A DNA stretch of 64,000 bases from Sthenelais limicola. Taxonomy: Eukaryota > Annelida > Polychaeta > Phyllodocida > Sigalionidae. The stretch is from positions 124,858,941-124,922,940 of the forward strand of contig OW804096.1 of the NCBI GenBank assembly GCA_942159475.1, given 5' to 3'. The notes below the pieces were generated by a model. The model had not been told where the DNA came from and did not search any database. It was given only the letters and a program-made list of their open reading frames with translations. Shown here piece by piece: positions 39,701 through 49,557 of this stretch (within the stretch, counting starts at the first letter, position 1; each line of letters starts with the position of its first letter). Position numbers and translations under genes: made by a program.

Positions 39701-41531
39701 TCTTATTATTGAAAATGTAACGTCGCCTAAAAGTCCTGAATCGAGTCCTAATTCTCCAGAGAATACTGATGTGGAATTAGTGAGTGGCGAGGATAAAGCC
39801 GAGGGCCAGGAGGAGGCGGACAGCGAGGATCATTACGAGGATATAGAAATGACAGATGTCAGTCAAAGTGAAACCAGTAAATCATTAGTTGGTTCTGAGC
39901 CCTCTCTAGTTGTGGTGGAAAGGGACCTAGAAGAAAGTGGCCTCCGTGCAGGGGACATGGCAGTCTCCTCGTTGGACGCGCCAATACCCTTCCCCGTTTC
40001 TCTAGTATCTAATATCTCCCAAGAGATTACCTCAGTGGTACCCTTCTCTGCTGAAACCACCCCTTTTACGGTCACACCAGTTTCTGTCACTCCCCTTGCC
40101 GTCACGCCAGTGCAGGTCACACCAGTATCTGTCATCGAGAATTCCGCCTCTTCATTGAACGTAGAAAGTGACTCTTCTGATATTGACCAGTCTCCGATGG
40201 AGACTGAAGAAGTTAATGAACCAGAAAGCCCTCATCTTGTTGAACATAAAAAATCAGAAGCTTTAGTTGAACCTAATCCCCTTCCCTCGGATACTGAGCC
40301 AGATCCCGACACATGCACTGCCCCTGTATCTTCTGATGAGGAAGGAACTGGACTTATTATCATACCCCCCTCATCCCCGCAAGTCTTAGAATCTCCAGCC
40401 CCCGCTGACCAGGTCAACTCGCAAATGTCAGTCCAATCAGGGAGCCAGCCAATCTCCACCTTTGTAGCATCCCCGCCAAGTGATCTTATTAAGGATCGTG
40501 ATCCAATTGAAACGGCTGCCCTGACCTCTGAGGCCACCCCCTCCTCCACCACCACCGACCACCTTAATGCACCACCAGACATTATCGGACTCTTCCCTGG
40601 TCTGGATGATGAGGACGACGAGGAGGAGGAAGACCTGTCTTTCAATGTTGATGAGAAACTAACAAATGAAGATGATCAAAATTCAAGTATTATTAACCCT
40701 CCTGCTTCCGACGATACTGAGATGGTATCGGCGGAAACTAACAAAGAGACATCTGTTGATGTGCCCACAGACACAAGAGAAGAGGAGGAGGAGGATGTGG
40801 AAGAGAAAATGGAGGTGAATATTCAAGACCCTAGTGACATTGGCCCAGAAAGCGAGGATGGCATTTGTCCCATTATGAAAGATTCAGTTGTAAACACCCC
40901 CCAGGAGACCGGGGAAGCACCTCCCAGTGAGGTTGAGGCGGGTGGGGAGGCCAGTGAAGGCCATGCTCCTAGTGAGACGGACCATTCAGCACCAGACCCC
41001 CAGCAGGGAGGTGATATACCAGCTTGTGACGTCACTTCTCAAGGTGATCAACTAGATCCCAACCAATCACATGCAACGAAAATAGAAGACGCTATATCAG
41101 TCCAAGGGAAGGAAAATGAAAGCGATACATCAGAGGTTCCAGTGGCGAGCAGCGGCACTCAGCCGACTGTTAATGCTTCCCCTGCCTCTCCGCTAACCTC
41201 CAGTCACACACAGGAGGAAAAAGCGGAGGAGGAGGAGACCAGTGGTGGTGTTTCCGAAACACCTTTGGTATCTGCACTCTCAAAGGAAGCGAGTGAAAAT
41301 GTGGAGAGTGCCAGGGAAGTAGTGGGATCATCTTGTGATAGTGAAAATAATGAGGAAGCTGGGGGAGCTTGCCCTGAAACTGAAAGTGTTCCAGTGGTAC
41401 CGGACTCGACTCAAGACTTTGACAGTACTAGCATTCCTATTAACACCGAATTACCAAAAGAAACTACGAGTAATATTGAATCTAATGCAACAAATATTTT
41501 ACCAAAGGGGGACGAGACTCCTACCCTATGA
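33723..41531 (+). CDS. Large two-exon gene: ~2485-residue disordered protein with two folded regions and five [LM]D[LF]S motifs
   Basis: Exon 1 is 33723-35951 and exon 2 is 36303-41531, joined in phase 0. ATG 33723 has A at -3 and an in-frame TAG 24 bases upstream. Order of features: Gln/Pro/Gly-rich N-terminus; Ser tract (about 97-123); a compact region (about 168-380) containing YITEYEARLLNEIN and a second half with VPFVYRSKVKYVPLS; a Pro/Ser/Gly-rich linker; a Gln-rich probable coiled coil (about 680-722); a second compact region (about 817-924) with IVKGEEKEHYALVEALSRVY; a basic, NLS-like KSKRKSTRPERM (about 1023); then some 1450 residues of acidic Ser/Thr-rich disorder with runs of Glu. 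MDLS/MDFS/LDLS/LDFS motifs sit at about 559, 1301, 1411, 1453 and 1737 and resemble CtBP-type PxDLS docking peptides. I do not recognise the family. A nuclear adaptor or co-repressor is inferred, not shown. Confidence 0.85.
35952..36302 (+). other. Intron of the large gene (351 bp)
   Basis: The donor reads CAGCAT|GTGAGT. The acceptor is a long T-rich tract ending TTTTTCAG|TTGCC. Both flanking frames meet in phase 0. Without splicing, exon 1 would run 14 more codons to a stop at 35991-35993, and exon 2 would need a weak start inside the intron. Confidence 0.85.
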
Positions 41532-43192
41532 ACAATGTAAATAGGCGAATTTTTATGGCGATATATTTGCGCATTGTGACATATCGTGACTGTGAGAGAC
41601 TGGGATATCTGGGTTCTATTTTCTGTGTTAATACCTGTTATCTTTCTTAGGCTATTCTTGTGTCTAAACTATATCTAATATATTTATGAAGAACAGTTAT
41701 TTGAAGTGGACAGATCTTGAAACCGCTAGTATACTGTCGGTCAGCGTTTGCTTGGTCATAGTGGCATGTGTATATAACATATTATTAGTACTGTTTAGTA
41801 AACGTAGTCGTATGGTGTAACGATAGGATGGCACTATCTCTCAACTCTTTGATCTCAGAGTCAGTCTTTATGTACAAAAACAATCTCCCAGCTTTGATCT
41901 TGGCCAGCATGTGTTTTCCCTGTATTGATTTAAAGGCAAGATAATCAACTCGGGACGCGATACTTTGAGGCTACGTCTCGTTTATTGTCTGCCGCCAAAT
42001 GATGACAACATATATCTTCCTTCTCTTTAAATGTAACTAGATCCCTAAAAAAAATATATATATATATGAGTTTCCAGACTCTTCTATTTAGAGTTCAGTG
42101 GTCCTATCGATGGTTGTCACCAAAAAGGGATCAATCTGAGTTTTGTTAAATTAATTCTGATCAATGGCGCTAATACATGGAAGTTAATGAACAAAGTTGT
42201 TATACTCTGGCGATGGTGCTTATAGAAATAAAGGAGAAAACGGGAGTAAAAAACCATAATATTACGAAATCATTTAATTGAAAATGCAGTCTGAAATCTA
42301 AAGATGTAAAAACATTTATGGAAATACAGTCCATGTTCATTGACGCATGCCTATGTGTAGGATATTTAGGTATACATGAGCTACTGTTGATACTTTTCTC
42401 GTGTAGTTGATATTAGTGGTCTTATGTACATTTGTTTTATAGCTGTTACAGTAACCCTCCCTTGAAATGGTATATGTTCCTTTCTTATAGGATGAGAAAA
42501 GGCAGGAATTGGTGAAGTTTACATACCAAAAAAGCTACAATTGCTGTAAAGAAGCTGGATCTTTTTACCATTAGATTTAGATTGAGGTACACATTTCTGC
42601 ATGTGAAGAGAAAGATGTACCGTACTCATACGCGAAGAAGGGTCCTAGTTAATCTCATTATATATAGGCATATTTATAAGCTATATTTATATGAATGGAA
42701 AAACTTACGTACTGTATTCTGAACCCATTTTATGTCATGATGTCATGTCTATGAAGTGTGACTGGTGAGTGATTAAGTATGATTATCAGTTATTCCTAGT
42801 AAAGAGGCGAAGTGGGCGAGTCTTCCATAGCCAAAAATATACATTGACTTTAGAACAATGTACATAGGGATTTATTATACATAAAATATTTATATACAGA
42901 ACTTGAAATTGTCTTGGTTTTTCGTTGATTTAAGCGCTTTACTTATGGTCAAGTTTCCCGATCCGCTTCCTCTAAAATGACCTGCACCATGACCAGTTAT
43001 AATGATATATATATAGAGAGTGTGTGGAACGAAGTGCTAGTAATTGAGTATTTAATGGACGAGTTGCCAAGTCAATAAATATCTATTACGAGCTCCCGAG
43101 ATCCATTCACTATTCACTATATGCCCTTACTGAAGAACATTGTAATATAGACCGTTTTGTATTCTGATTCGCATCAACGTTACAAGAATAAA
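41532..43192 (+). other. 3' UTR of the large gene with candidate poly(A) signals
   Basis: After the TGA there is about 1.65 kb of AT-rich sequence with no further coding frame. AATAAA hexamers occur at 42227-42232, 43074-43079 and 43187-43192; any of these could direct polyadenylation. The true end cannot be chosen from sequence alone. The UTR carries short AT microsatellites (about 42050-42066 and 43006-43018). Confidence 0.5.
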
Positions 43193-44119
43193 ATGACTGG
43201 GGCCTGGGGTTTCTAGAGGGGACCTCTATCCGCTGGTAGGATTGTCCGTTAAAAGTGCAATTTAGGGACAAAACTAGACAGGAGACCCCTAAACGTCCAC
43301 AATCCAGAATTTACTCGCGCCTCATACCAATCTCTCGTATAGTCTTAGTTACTGTATTAATTTACTTATAAATGCTATTTGATGCTCCATTTCGGTCCTT
43401 CCCAGTAAAAACTTGCAAAATACCTTTAAAATCTACATCTATGGACCGTTTAATAAACTCCCGATTACTAGTTTTCTGTAGATGACACCAAATTTTACGA
43501 TTCTTGAATAGGATTGCCATCGGGTCAATCTGATCATAGTTCCACCAAAATCATTTTATCTGAAAATAGGATTGACCAAAATCGGTTGGATAAGACTATC
43601 GGTTTCGGTGGAACACATTTCTCTCCCTCCAGTAGGTTTTGAAAATCTCGTATGCTCCTCCAAGTCCAAGTGCACATGTGAACAATTATCTTACATTGAA
43701 TTAAAGTTGGCATTTATCTTTTTGTGGAATGAACGCATTCTGTTTAAATAAGGGGATATCTGAACAGGAACATACAATTAGATACCGTACTTCGATATTT
43801 TCACTGTTCTAACACTTGAATTTGGTTATTGTCGTCCACATGACCTACATTAAGGGCCAACTGGCTGTAAATATATATCCCGAGTCCTTTCTGATATTAT
43901 GCAGGCACCTATAGAAAAAAAATTGCACTTCTACCATTATTTAAATATGAATACAGATATCTTAATCCGAGGCATTCAAACGGTTGTTATACTTCGTTCC
44001 ATGGGAAATAGGGCGTAACAATTACAATGAGGCCATCTACTGCTGCCTGGGTTATCTGGGCATGTAGATTGCTTATGCAGTGAAATACAGAAATTAGTCT
44101 CATACCAATGCAGGTCGAA
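43193..44119. other. Non-coding
   Basis: Downstream flank of the host gene; nothing recognised. Confidence 0.45.
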
Positions 44120-44182
44120 ATATATATATATATATATATATAGGAAAGAAACAACCATGGCATAATACCTATATATATATAC
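44120..44182. repeat. Two (TA)n microsatellites
   Basis: (TA)n of about 11 units at 44120-44142 and a shorter run at about 44170-44181, separated by a non-repetitive spacer. Confidence 0.9.
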
Positions 44183-44204
44183 AAACTAGCAAATTACCCG
44201 TCCT

Positions 44205-44750
44205 TTGGACAGTCCCCCTCTCTCCCTGCACCTGCACCTCTACCTCCCTCCCCCTCTGGCCTCCATTTCGCCCCTCTTTGTCTCTCCCCTTCCCCCTCTC
44301 CTCTCTCCCTCTCCCCTTCTCTCTTCTTCCCCCCTGCACCCTCCCCCCCCCTCTTTTCCCTCTCCCTCTTCTCTGTCTCGCACACCCTGCCCCTCTTTTT
44401 CTCCTCTCTCCCCACTCTTCTGTCTCTCCCTCTTCCAACTCTCTTCTTCTCCCTCCCTTCCCCCTGCCCTCTCATATACACTCTCCCTCCCTCCTTTTCC
44501 TTCTTCACTCTCCTCTCCCCTTTGGCCTCCATTCCGCCTCTCTTTTTCTCTCCCCTTTCCCCTCTTCTCACTTCTTCCCCCCACCTCTCCTACACCCTCT
44601 CCCTCCCCTCTTTTCCCTCTCCCTCTTCTCCGTATCTCATATTCCACCCCTCTTTTTCTTCTCCCTTCCCCCTCTTCTGTCTCTCTCTCTCTCTCTTCCA
44701 AATCTTTTCTTCTCCCTCCCTTCCCCTCCCCTCTCCCTCCCGTCATGTGA
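44205..44750. repeat. Pyrimidine-rich tract built of a ~267-bp tandem duplication
   Basis: The plus strand is almost all C and T for ~545 bp. Landmark words repeat in order: TGGCCTCCATT(T/C)CGCC at about 44256 and 44523, CCCCTCTTTTTCT at about 44390 and 44655, and TCTTCTCCCTCCCTTCCCC at about 44443 and 44706. This gives a period near 265 bp. The 90-180 codon frames on both strands are Ser/Pro/Leu or Arg/Glu/Gly translations of the tract and are not genes. Confidence 0.8.
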
Positions 44751-45561
44751 TCAGTCCTTTGTCCATAAAAAAAAGACAAAAGTCTATAAATAGACTCTGA
44801 ATGTCCCGATTAAAAAAAGGCTTCAAAATCACATTTTCATCCCAGATACCTTCACAAACCACATATATTGTCCCCCGGAAAGGGTCAATGGAACTTTTTA
44901 TATCGTTCCTCGCAGTTTTGGAGATTTGGAGATTCGACTTAGCTTCTAACATTCTGTAGCTTGTTGAACGTAGATTTGTGTCTCCAAAATATAGACCTGA
45001 GAGAATGCCAAATGAATCGACCCCAAGAAAAGGGGAGGTCATGACATTGCACTTTCTAGATGCCAAAGTAATTGATTCAACAGCATCTGCTGCAATTCAA
45101 GATCAAAGGGAAGAAAACTAGCACCCAGGCACCTTTGTTGCCAAATCGTTATTTCTAGTCACTTCATTCTTATAAATATCGATAGTGGCTTTTGGTAGAT
45201 ACTAAAGCAAGTATATCTATTGTAGTTAAAGTGGGGGAAGAATTCCATATATGAGATGGCTTAAATAATAAATTATAAGTCTTTAATTTTAAGATTTGCT
45301 TTGTAGACGATTAATTGTCAATCTAGTTAGAATTTAGGCCGTTTTCAGCATTTAGCTGCATGGGGCAGTATTTTCAATACATATCAGAGGTCCATGTATA
45401 CTGCCTTCCAAGTATGAACATATTCAGGGGAATTGGCCATTTGAACAATGCGTTATGAATATATCACATCTTAATCACATTCATTGGATACTGGTACGAA
45501 AAAGATTGGCCAGAGTCTGCAAATTACCAAAAGTATGCGGCAAACCACTATAGTTTAGACA
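44751..45561. other. Non-coding, one unexplained open frame
   Basis: A 107-codon minus-strand frame (44743-45066) has more balanced composition than most random frames here but no domain I recognise. It could be decayed transposon coding sequence. Confidence 0.35.
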
Positions 45562-46311
45562 TAATCCAGGGGTGTAGGAAGGAAAAAAATATTGGTGGGG
45601 CAGAGAGTATGTTTGTGAGTGGCAAACGAGCGCCGTAGGCGCGAGTAATAAGACTAGGGGGTCCGGGGGCATGCCCCCCGGGAATTTTTTAAAAAACAAG
45701 CCATGAAATGGTGCCTTCTGGGGACATTTCAATATCATTTTCTAGAAATCTGAAGGCACTCTCACAGGGAAATTGGGTAAAGGTCATTTCATTTATTAAA
45801 AAAACCTCATTAGTTAATAACTGAGCTCTGTCGGGAAACGTAAGGGTGGGGGGCTAGTTAGGAGAGGAGAGTAGACGCCTCTACCTGTATTAATTGAATT
45901 AACTCTAAAAGTAGTCTCAAACTTACAAGGTCTCGACATAAGGGTAATAAAACTTTTTAGTTTGTGAAAATATTCTAACTACAAGAAAAGTTATAGCCAA
46001 ATAACCATTCAGTAATGGTAATCATAATGGCATTGGTAATGGTGACAGGTCATTGACCCTCTGCCCATATATTATATGTATACACATTATATAACTCATT
46101 ATATTTAGAAAATATAACATTCATTACCCAGGTTTACTTTTTTTTAAGTTGACTTGAATATTTGTATTGATTGTTCCTGTTCTGTTTAAGTAATTAGAGG
46201 CAAAATCTTTAGGGATTTTAGGGTCAAATAACAACCAAATGGTGGATTTGCTCATGCATTAAATTTTGTTCATTTCTGATCAGCTAGATGTCATTAATCT
46301 TCACATATTAT

Positions 46312-46455
46312 AGCAAGAACAGCATAGTATCGCGTATGAGGGGGGCTGTATTCTCCGAGTATGGCCGAAAACTACGAGGCCGTAGGCCGAGTTGTTTTTC
46401 GGCCATACAAGGAGAATACAGGCCGCCGAAGACGCGATACTGTGCTATTCTTGCT
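46312..46455. repeat. Foldback nested in the 2.2 kb transposon
   Basis: Two ~60-bp arms (46312-46371 and 46396-46455) are near-perfect reverse complements; outer words are AGCAAGAACAGCATAGTATC and its inverted partner, inner words ATGGCCGAAAA and TTTTCGGCCAT. The ~24-bp loop is itself palindromic (CGAGGCCGTAGGCCGAG). It is more GC-rich than its host element, which suggests a separate insertion. Confidence 0.7.
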
Positions 46456-47219
46456 TTTATTCCATGATTCTTAACTTATTACAACTTAATTTGATTTATT
46501 TCATCAAATTGTGCTGTCCGCATGGCTCACCGATAGTCTCGAACGGTCGTGACGTCACTGTACAATACAGGGAGTTTATATTGTACACCTTGTGAGCGGC
46601 AAGTATATCGATTATATTGTACGCTCACGGCCAAATCGTGGAATAAATATCGTTAATCTTCAAAACCCATTTTCCTGCAATAACAATGTAAAACCTAGTC
46701 GGAAATTCTAAGTATTGATATTTATAGACTGATATTACACATAATTAATAATAAATATCAAATTTATATTCATTATTAAAATGCTACCTCATAAGACCAT
46801 AAAATCGTTAATCTAGGGATGTCGTTAATCTTCATAACCTCTGGTTCCCAGTGTGGCTGGCACCATGCATTTTGTCTGCTCAGGTCCAAGAAAAACTCTA
46901 ACTAATACTTTTAATTTTCATTACCTATCAAATCCTGTTAGTTTTATCATTAATTGTGATTATTGGATAACTTTCATTTTTTTTTTTTTTTTCTAAATTC
47001 CACCTTATTTGAATGGGATGTCGTTAATCTTCACCAGGGATACCAAAACATATTTGTTTTGCTATTTTTTTTTTACAAAGATCATATTCACGTAACCTAC
47101 TATCACAACATATTAAAAAAAATGTTCAATTTTGAAGATTATTTAGAAATTTAGCAATTCCACCGACTAATGGCAGTGAAAAAAAACGATTTTAGCCCCC
47201 AAAATGGGATTTTGAAATA

Positions 47220-47266
47220 AAAAAAATAAAGAGATAATAATAAATAATAATAAATAATAAAATTAA
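47220..47266. repeat. TAA/AATAAT microsatellite
   Basis: An imperfect (AAT)n array inside the 2.2 kb transposon. Confidence 0.75.
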
Positions 47267-47774
47267 TGGTAATTAATTTGATTTAAGCCCATTTTATCCC
47301 TTTCCACGGTTGGGGGCCAAATGTTGTCAAATTGGTGGAATTGGCCATATAAGATTGTTGATACTATAGTACCAAATTTTCACCTGCCCACAAAAGTCCT
47401 TACAGAATTGTGACTAGGCAAACGTAATTGGCAAACCCTGTTTAATTACATAAAAGGAGGAGACCTAACAAGACTGGTGGTCGGCAGACATAACTTGATA
47501 CCATTTCATGAGTCCTAACAAAACAAATGACCAACGAGCCCCTTTGTAATTGTCTATGCAGACCTCTTATTATAGCATAAACATGGTACAAAGTTTTCGG
47601 ATCACTGAGTCTGTGATGTCGCTGGACATCTGTCATGTTTGAAATACACAGACTAAGAATGTTTTGGAGGGCAGAATTTTTTTGGGGGGGCAGAGACATA
47701 CTTCTGCCCCCCCAACATTTATATTGGGGGGGCTGCTGCCCCCTCTGCCCCCTGGCTCCTACGCCCCTGTAATC

Positions 47775-48396
47775 AGAGGATTAATGACAGACACTGAGGG
47801 CCTGCTGGTGTATAATCTCGAGGGATTATGCACAAACAGTGCACCAGCAGTCCAGAAATGGAGGTTATTAATCTGTTTAGTCTCCACTGGTTGTTATGGT
47901 ACGGGTGTAGCAGGTCTATTGTACCCCCATCAGGTGTACACCCCGGTATAACTAACCTAAGGGTTCAATGTACCCTGTTGCGTCCCAAAATAGACATATG
48001 TACCAATGATGACATCCGTAGAGACTTTTCCTATGTGGTACAAGCTATTTCTCATATTACAAATTCTTTTCCAACTACGAACTTCCTATGTCCGGGCAGA
48101 TTTTACTATTTCCAAAACAAAAAGTTCCATGTCAGTGGCGATTTCTTCATGTCAGCCTCCTTTTCCACTATTTCCCTTAGATAATCACCACAGAAAAGTA
48201 TGTCACTGCACCTTTTTCCTATGTCTCCTATGGTATTTCCTATGAAAAGCCATGTCTGGCTGCCCTGACACCTGTGTCAAGATTTGGTCATCCATGTCCT
48301 ACCTGGTACAGTCCTTTTCTACCCATACAAAAGGAGACATGAGTAGGCAAGTGAGTGTTAGTATAGCAGTGTTACATAACACACCCCAGTCAGTCC
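47775..48396. other. Non-coding, with a repeat word shared with 49.45-49.56 kb
   Basis: At about 47908-47950 the words TATTGTACCCCCATCAGG and GTACACCCCGGTATA resemble the TGTACCCCCACCAGG of the foldback at 49455-49557. A 118-codon frame (47828-48184) has no domain. Confidence 0.4.
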
Positions 48397-48615
48397 ATGA
48401 CTGTCAATAATATCTGCTCAGATCGGCAAAAGGTAGTGTGTGGTGTCCCCCAGGGGACTGCTCTGGGGCCACTACTGTTCCAGATATACATTAATGACTT
48501 ATATAAATGGGTAAAGCACTCAGAAGTTATACTATTTGCAGAAAATTTAATAGTTATCAAAAGATATGATGGTGTAAATGCGACATTAATATATCGCATA
48601 AGGCATTCTGTCTAG
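48397..48615 (+). pseudogene. LINE reverse-transcriptase fragment
   Basis: The frame reads VVCGVPQGTALGPLLFQIYI followed by NDLYKW and, after a short gap, ILFAEN. GVPQG...GPLLF.IYINDL is the signature of motif B of non-LTR reverse transcriptases, and LFAEN stands where the catalytic FADD motif belongs. The second catalytic Asp is lost and the frame ends soon after. No other RT motifs were found on either side. This is a short inactive remnant; the clade is uncertain (jockey/CR1-like by wording). It is on the opposite strand from the 15.8 kb remnant and covers a different part of ORF2, so identity of the two families cannot be tested. Confidence 0.8.
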
Positions 48616-49229
48616 TACAAGGTGGAAATTACATTTTAATGTAATAATGGAGCATAAAAGAGTAGGACATTCAGTTTAGTAGAAAACTGGCTTGATTACA
48701 TCCAGTACAGGATGCTATATAAATACTTTGAGCATTTGTTACTTCTCTAATACTCAATCTAATCACTTATTGGTAAGAATGCTGAAAAGTATTCTACTTG
48801 AGTTTTAAAAACATGTAATATACTCTAACAATGACCTTCGATCGTTGAATGTAATAAGAGAATAATATTAAGGTTAACCTCCATGAAGTGAGGAAAATGT
48901 CTACTGTTTACTGTTTATTGTTGTAATGATATTAAGAAATGTAATTTTTAATTAATCTAAATTTAGTAATATCACAAGGCCTTCTTGGAAGAACAACTGT
49001 GTTGAGAGTTGGACCATTTTCTCTATTTGGAAAAATTGTAATTGTATGGATGAAGAGAAATAAAAATACTTATATATATATATATATATACATGCACTCC
49101 ACCAGCTGCATGCATGAGTGATCACACTGACCAGTCTGGTCACCATAGCAACACAGATGGTTTGAGGCACCCCCTATTGTTTCAATGAAGATGGCATGGG
49201 AATACATCATAGTACATTTGGGTGAAAAG
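48616..49229. other. Non-coding with a (TA)n tract
   Basis: A (TA)n microsatellite lies at about 49071-49090. Nothing else recognised. Confidence 0.5.
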
Positions 49230-49400
49230 GAGTGGATATTTGGAAAAGGAAAAGGATATTCCAAAAAGAAAAAGATATTCCAATAAGGAAAAGTATAATC
49301 CTAAAAGGAAAAGGATAATCCGAAAAGGAAAAGGATATTGGCAAAAAGGAAAAGAAAGTTGACAAAAAAGGGTTGGATATTCCAAAAAGAAAAGTCTTGG
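49230..49400. repeat. Minisatellite, ~18-21 bp unit GGAAAAGGATATTCCAAAAA
   Basis: About eight imperfect head-to-tail units (GGAAAAGGATATTCCAAAAA, GAAAAAGATATTCCAATAA, GGAAAAGGATAATCCGAAAA and similar). The minus-strand frames over it read as repeated FPFxxYPF/SF peptides and are by-products. Confidence 0.8.
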
Positions 49401-49454
49401 ATATTTTCTATTTTTCCTATTTCACGTTTATATCCTTTCAGATTGGGGACAAAA

Positions 49455-49557
49455 CATACCCCAGGGGTATATTAGACCTAGGTCAAATGTACCCCCACCA
49501 GGTTCAAAATACCCCTAAAGGGGAAACTAAACCTAGGTCTAATATACCCCCAGTATG
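49455..49557. repeat. ~103-bp foldback with ~27-bp arms
   Basis: The left arm (49455-49483) and right arm (49531-49557) are reverse complements apart from small differences in the C run; shared words are TATATTAGACCTAGGT and its inverse. The centre carries TGTACCCCCACCAGG, echoed at about 47.92 kb and as GTACCCCCA near 49580. Likely a miniature inverted-repeat element. Confidence 0.6.

Larger units (their letters stand above)
45567..47769. mobile_element. 2.2 kb non-autonomous DNA transposon, hAT-like ends, 5-bp TAATC duplication
   Basis: The left end starts CAGGGGTGTAGGA and the right end is the inverted CAGGGGCGTAGGA, 12 of 13 bases matching. Similarity continues inward with gaps through a TTGG(T/G)GGGGCAGA word. 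TAATC lies immediately outside both ends (45562-45566 and 47770-47774), as expected for a 5-bp target-site duplication. CAGGGGCG-type ends are typical of hAT elements, which usually duplicate 8 bp; a group with 5-bp duplications is known. GC-rich subterminal segments follow each end. The interior holds five (A)TCGTTAATCT(TCA)-type words, a nested foldback and a TAA microsatellite. No transposase frame survives, so it would have to be mobilised in trans. Confidence 0.65.

Noticed and set aside
44194..44793. Several long open frames (up to 181 codons) on both strands
   Set aside because: They are Ser/Pro/Leu or Arg/Glu/Gly translations of a pyrimidine-rich repeat, open in many frames at once.
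44743..45066. 107-codon minus-strand frame of fairly balanced composition
   Set aside because: No motif recognised and no neighbouring exon; kept only as a remark on the region.
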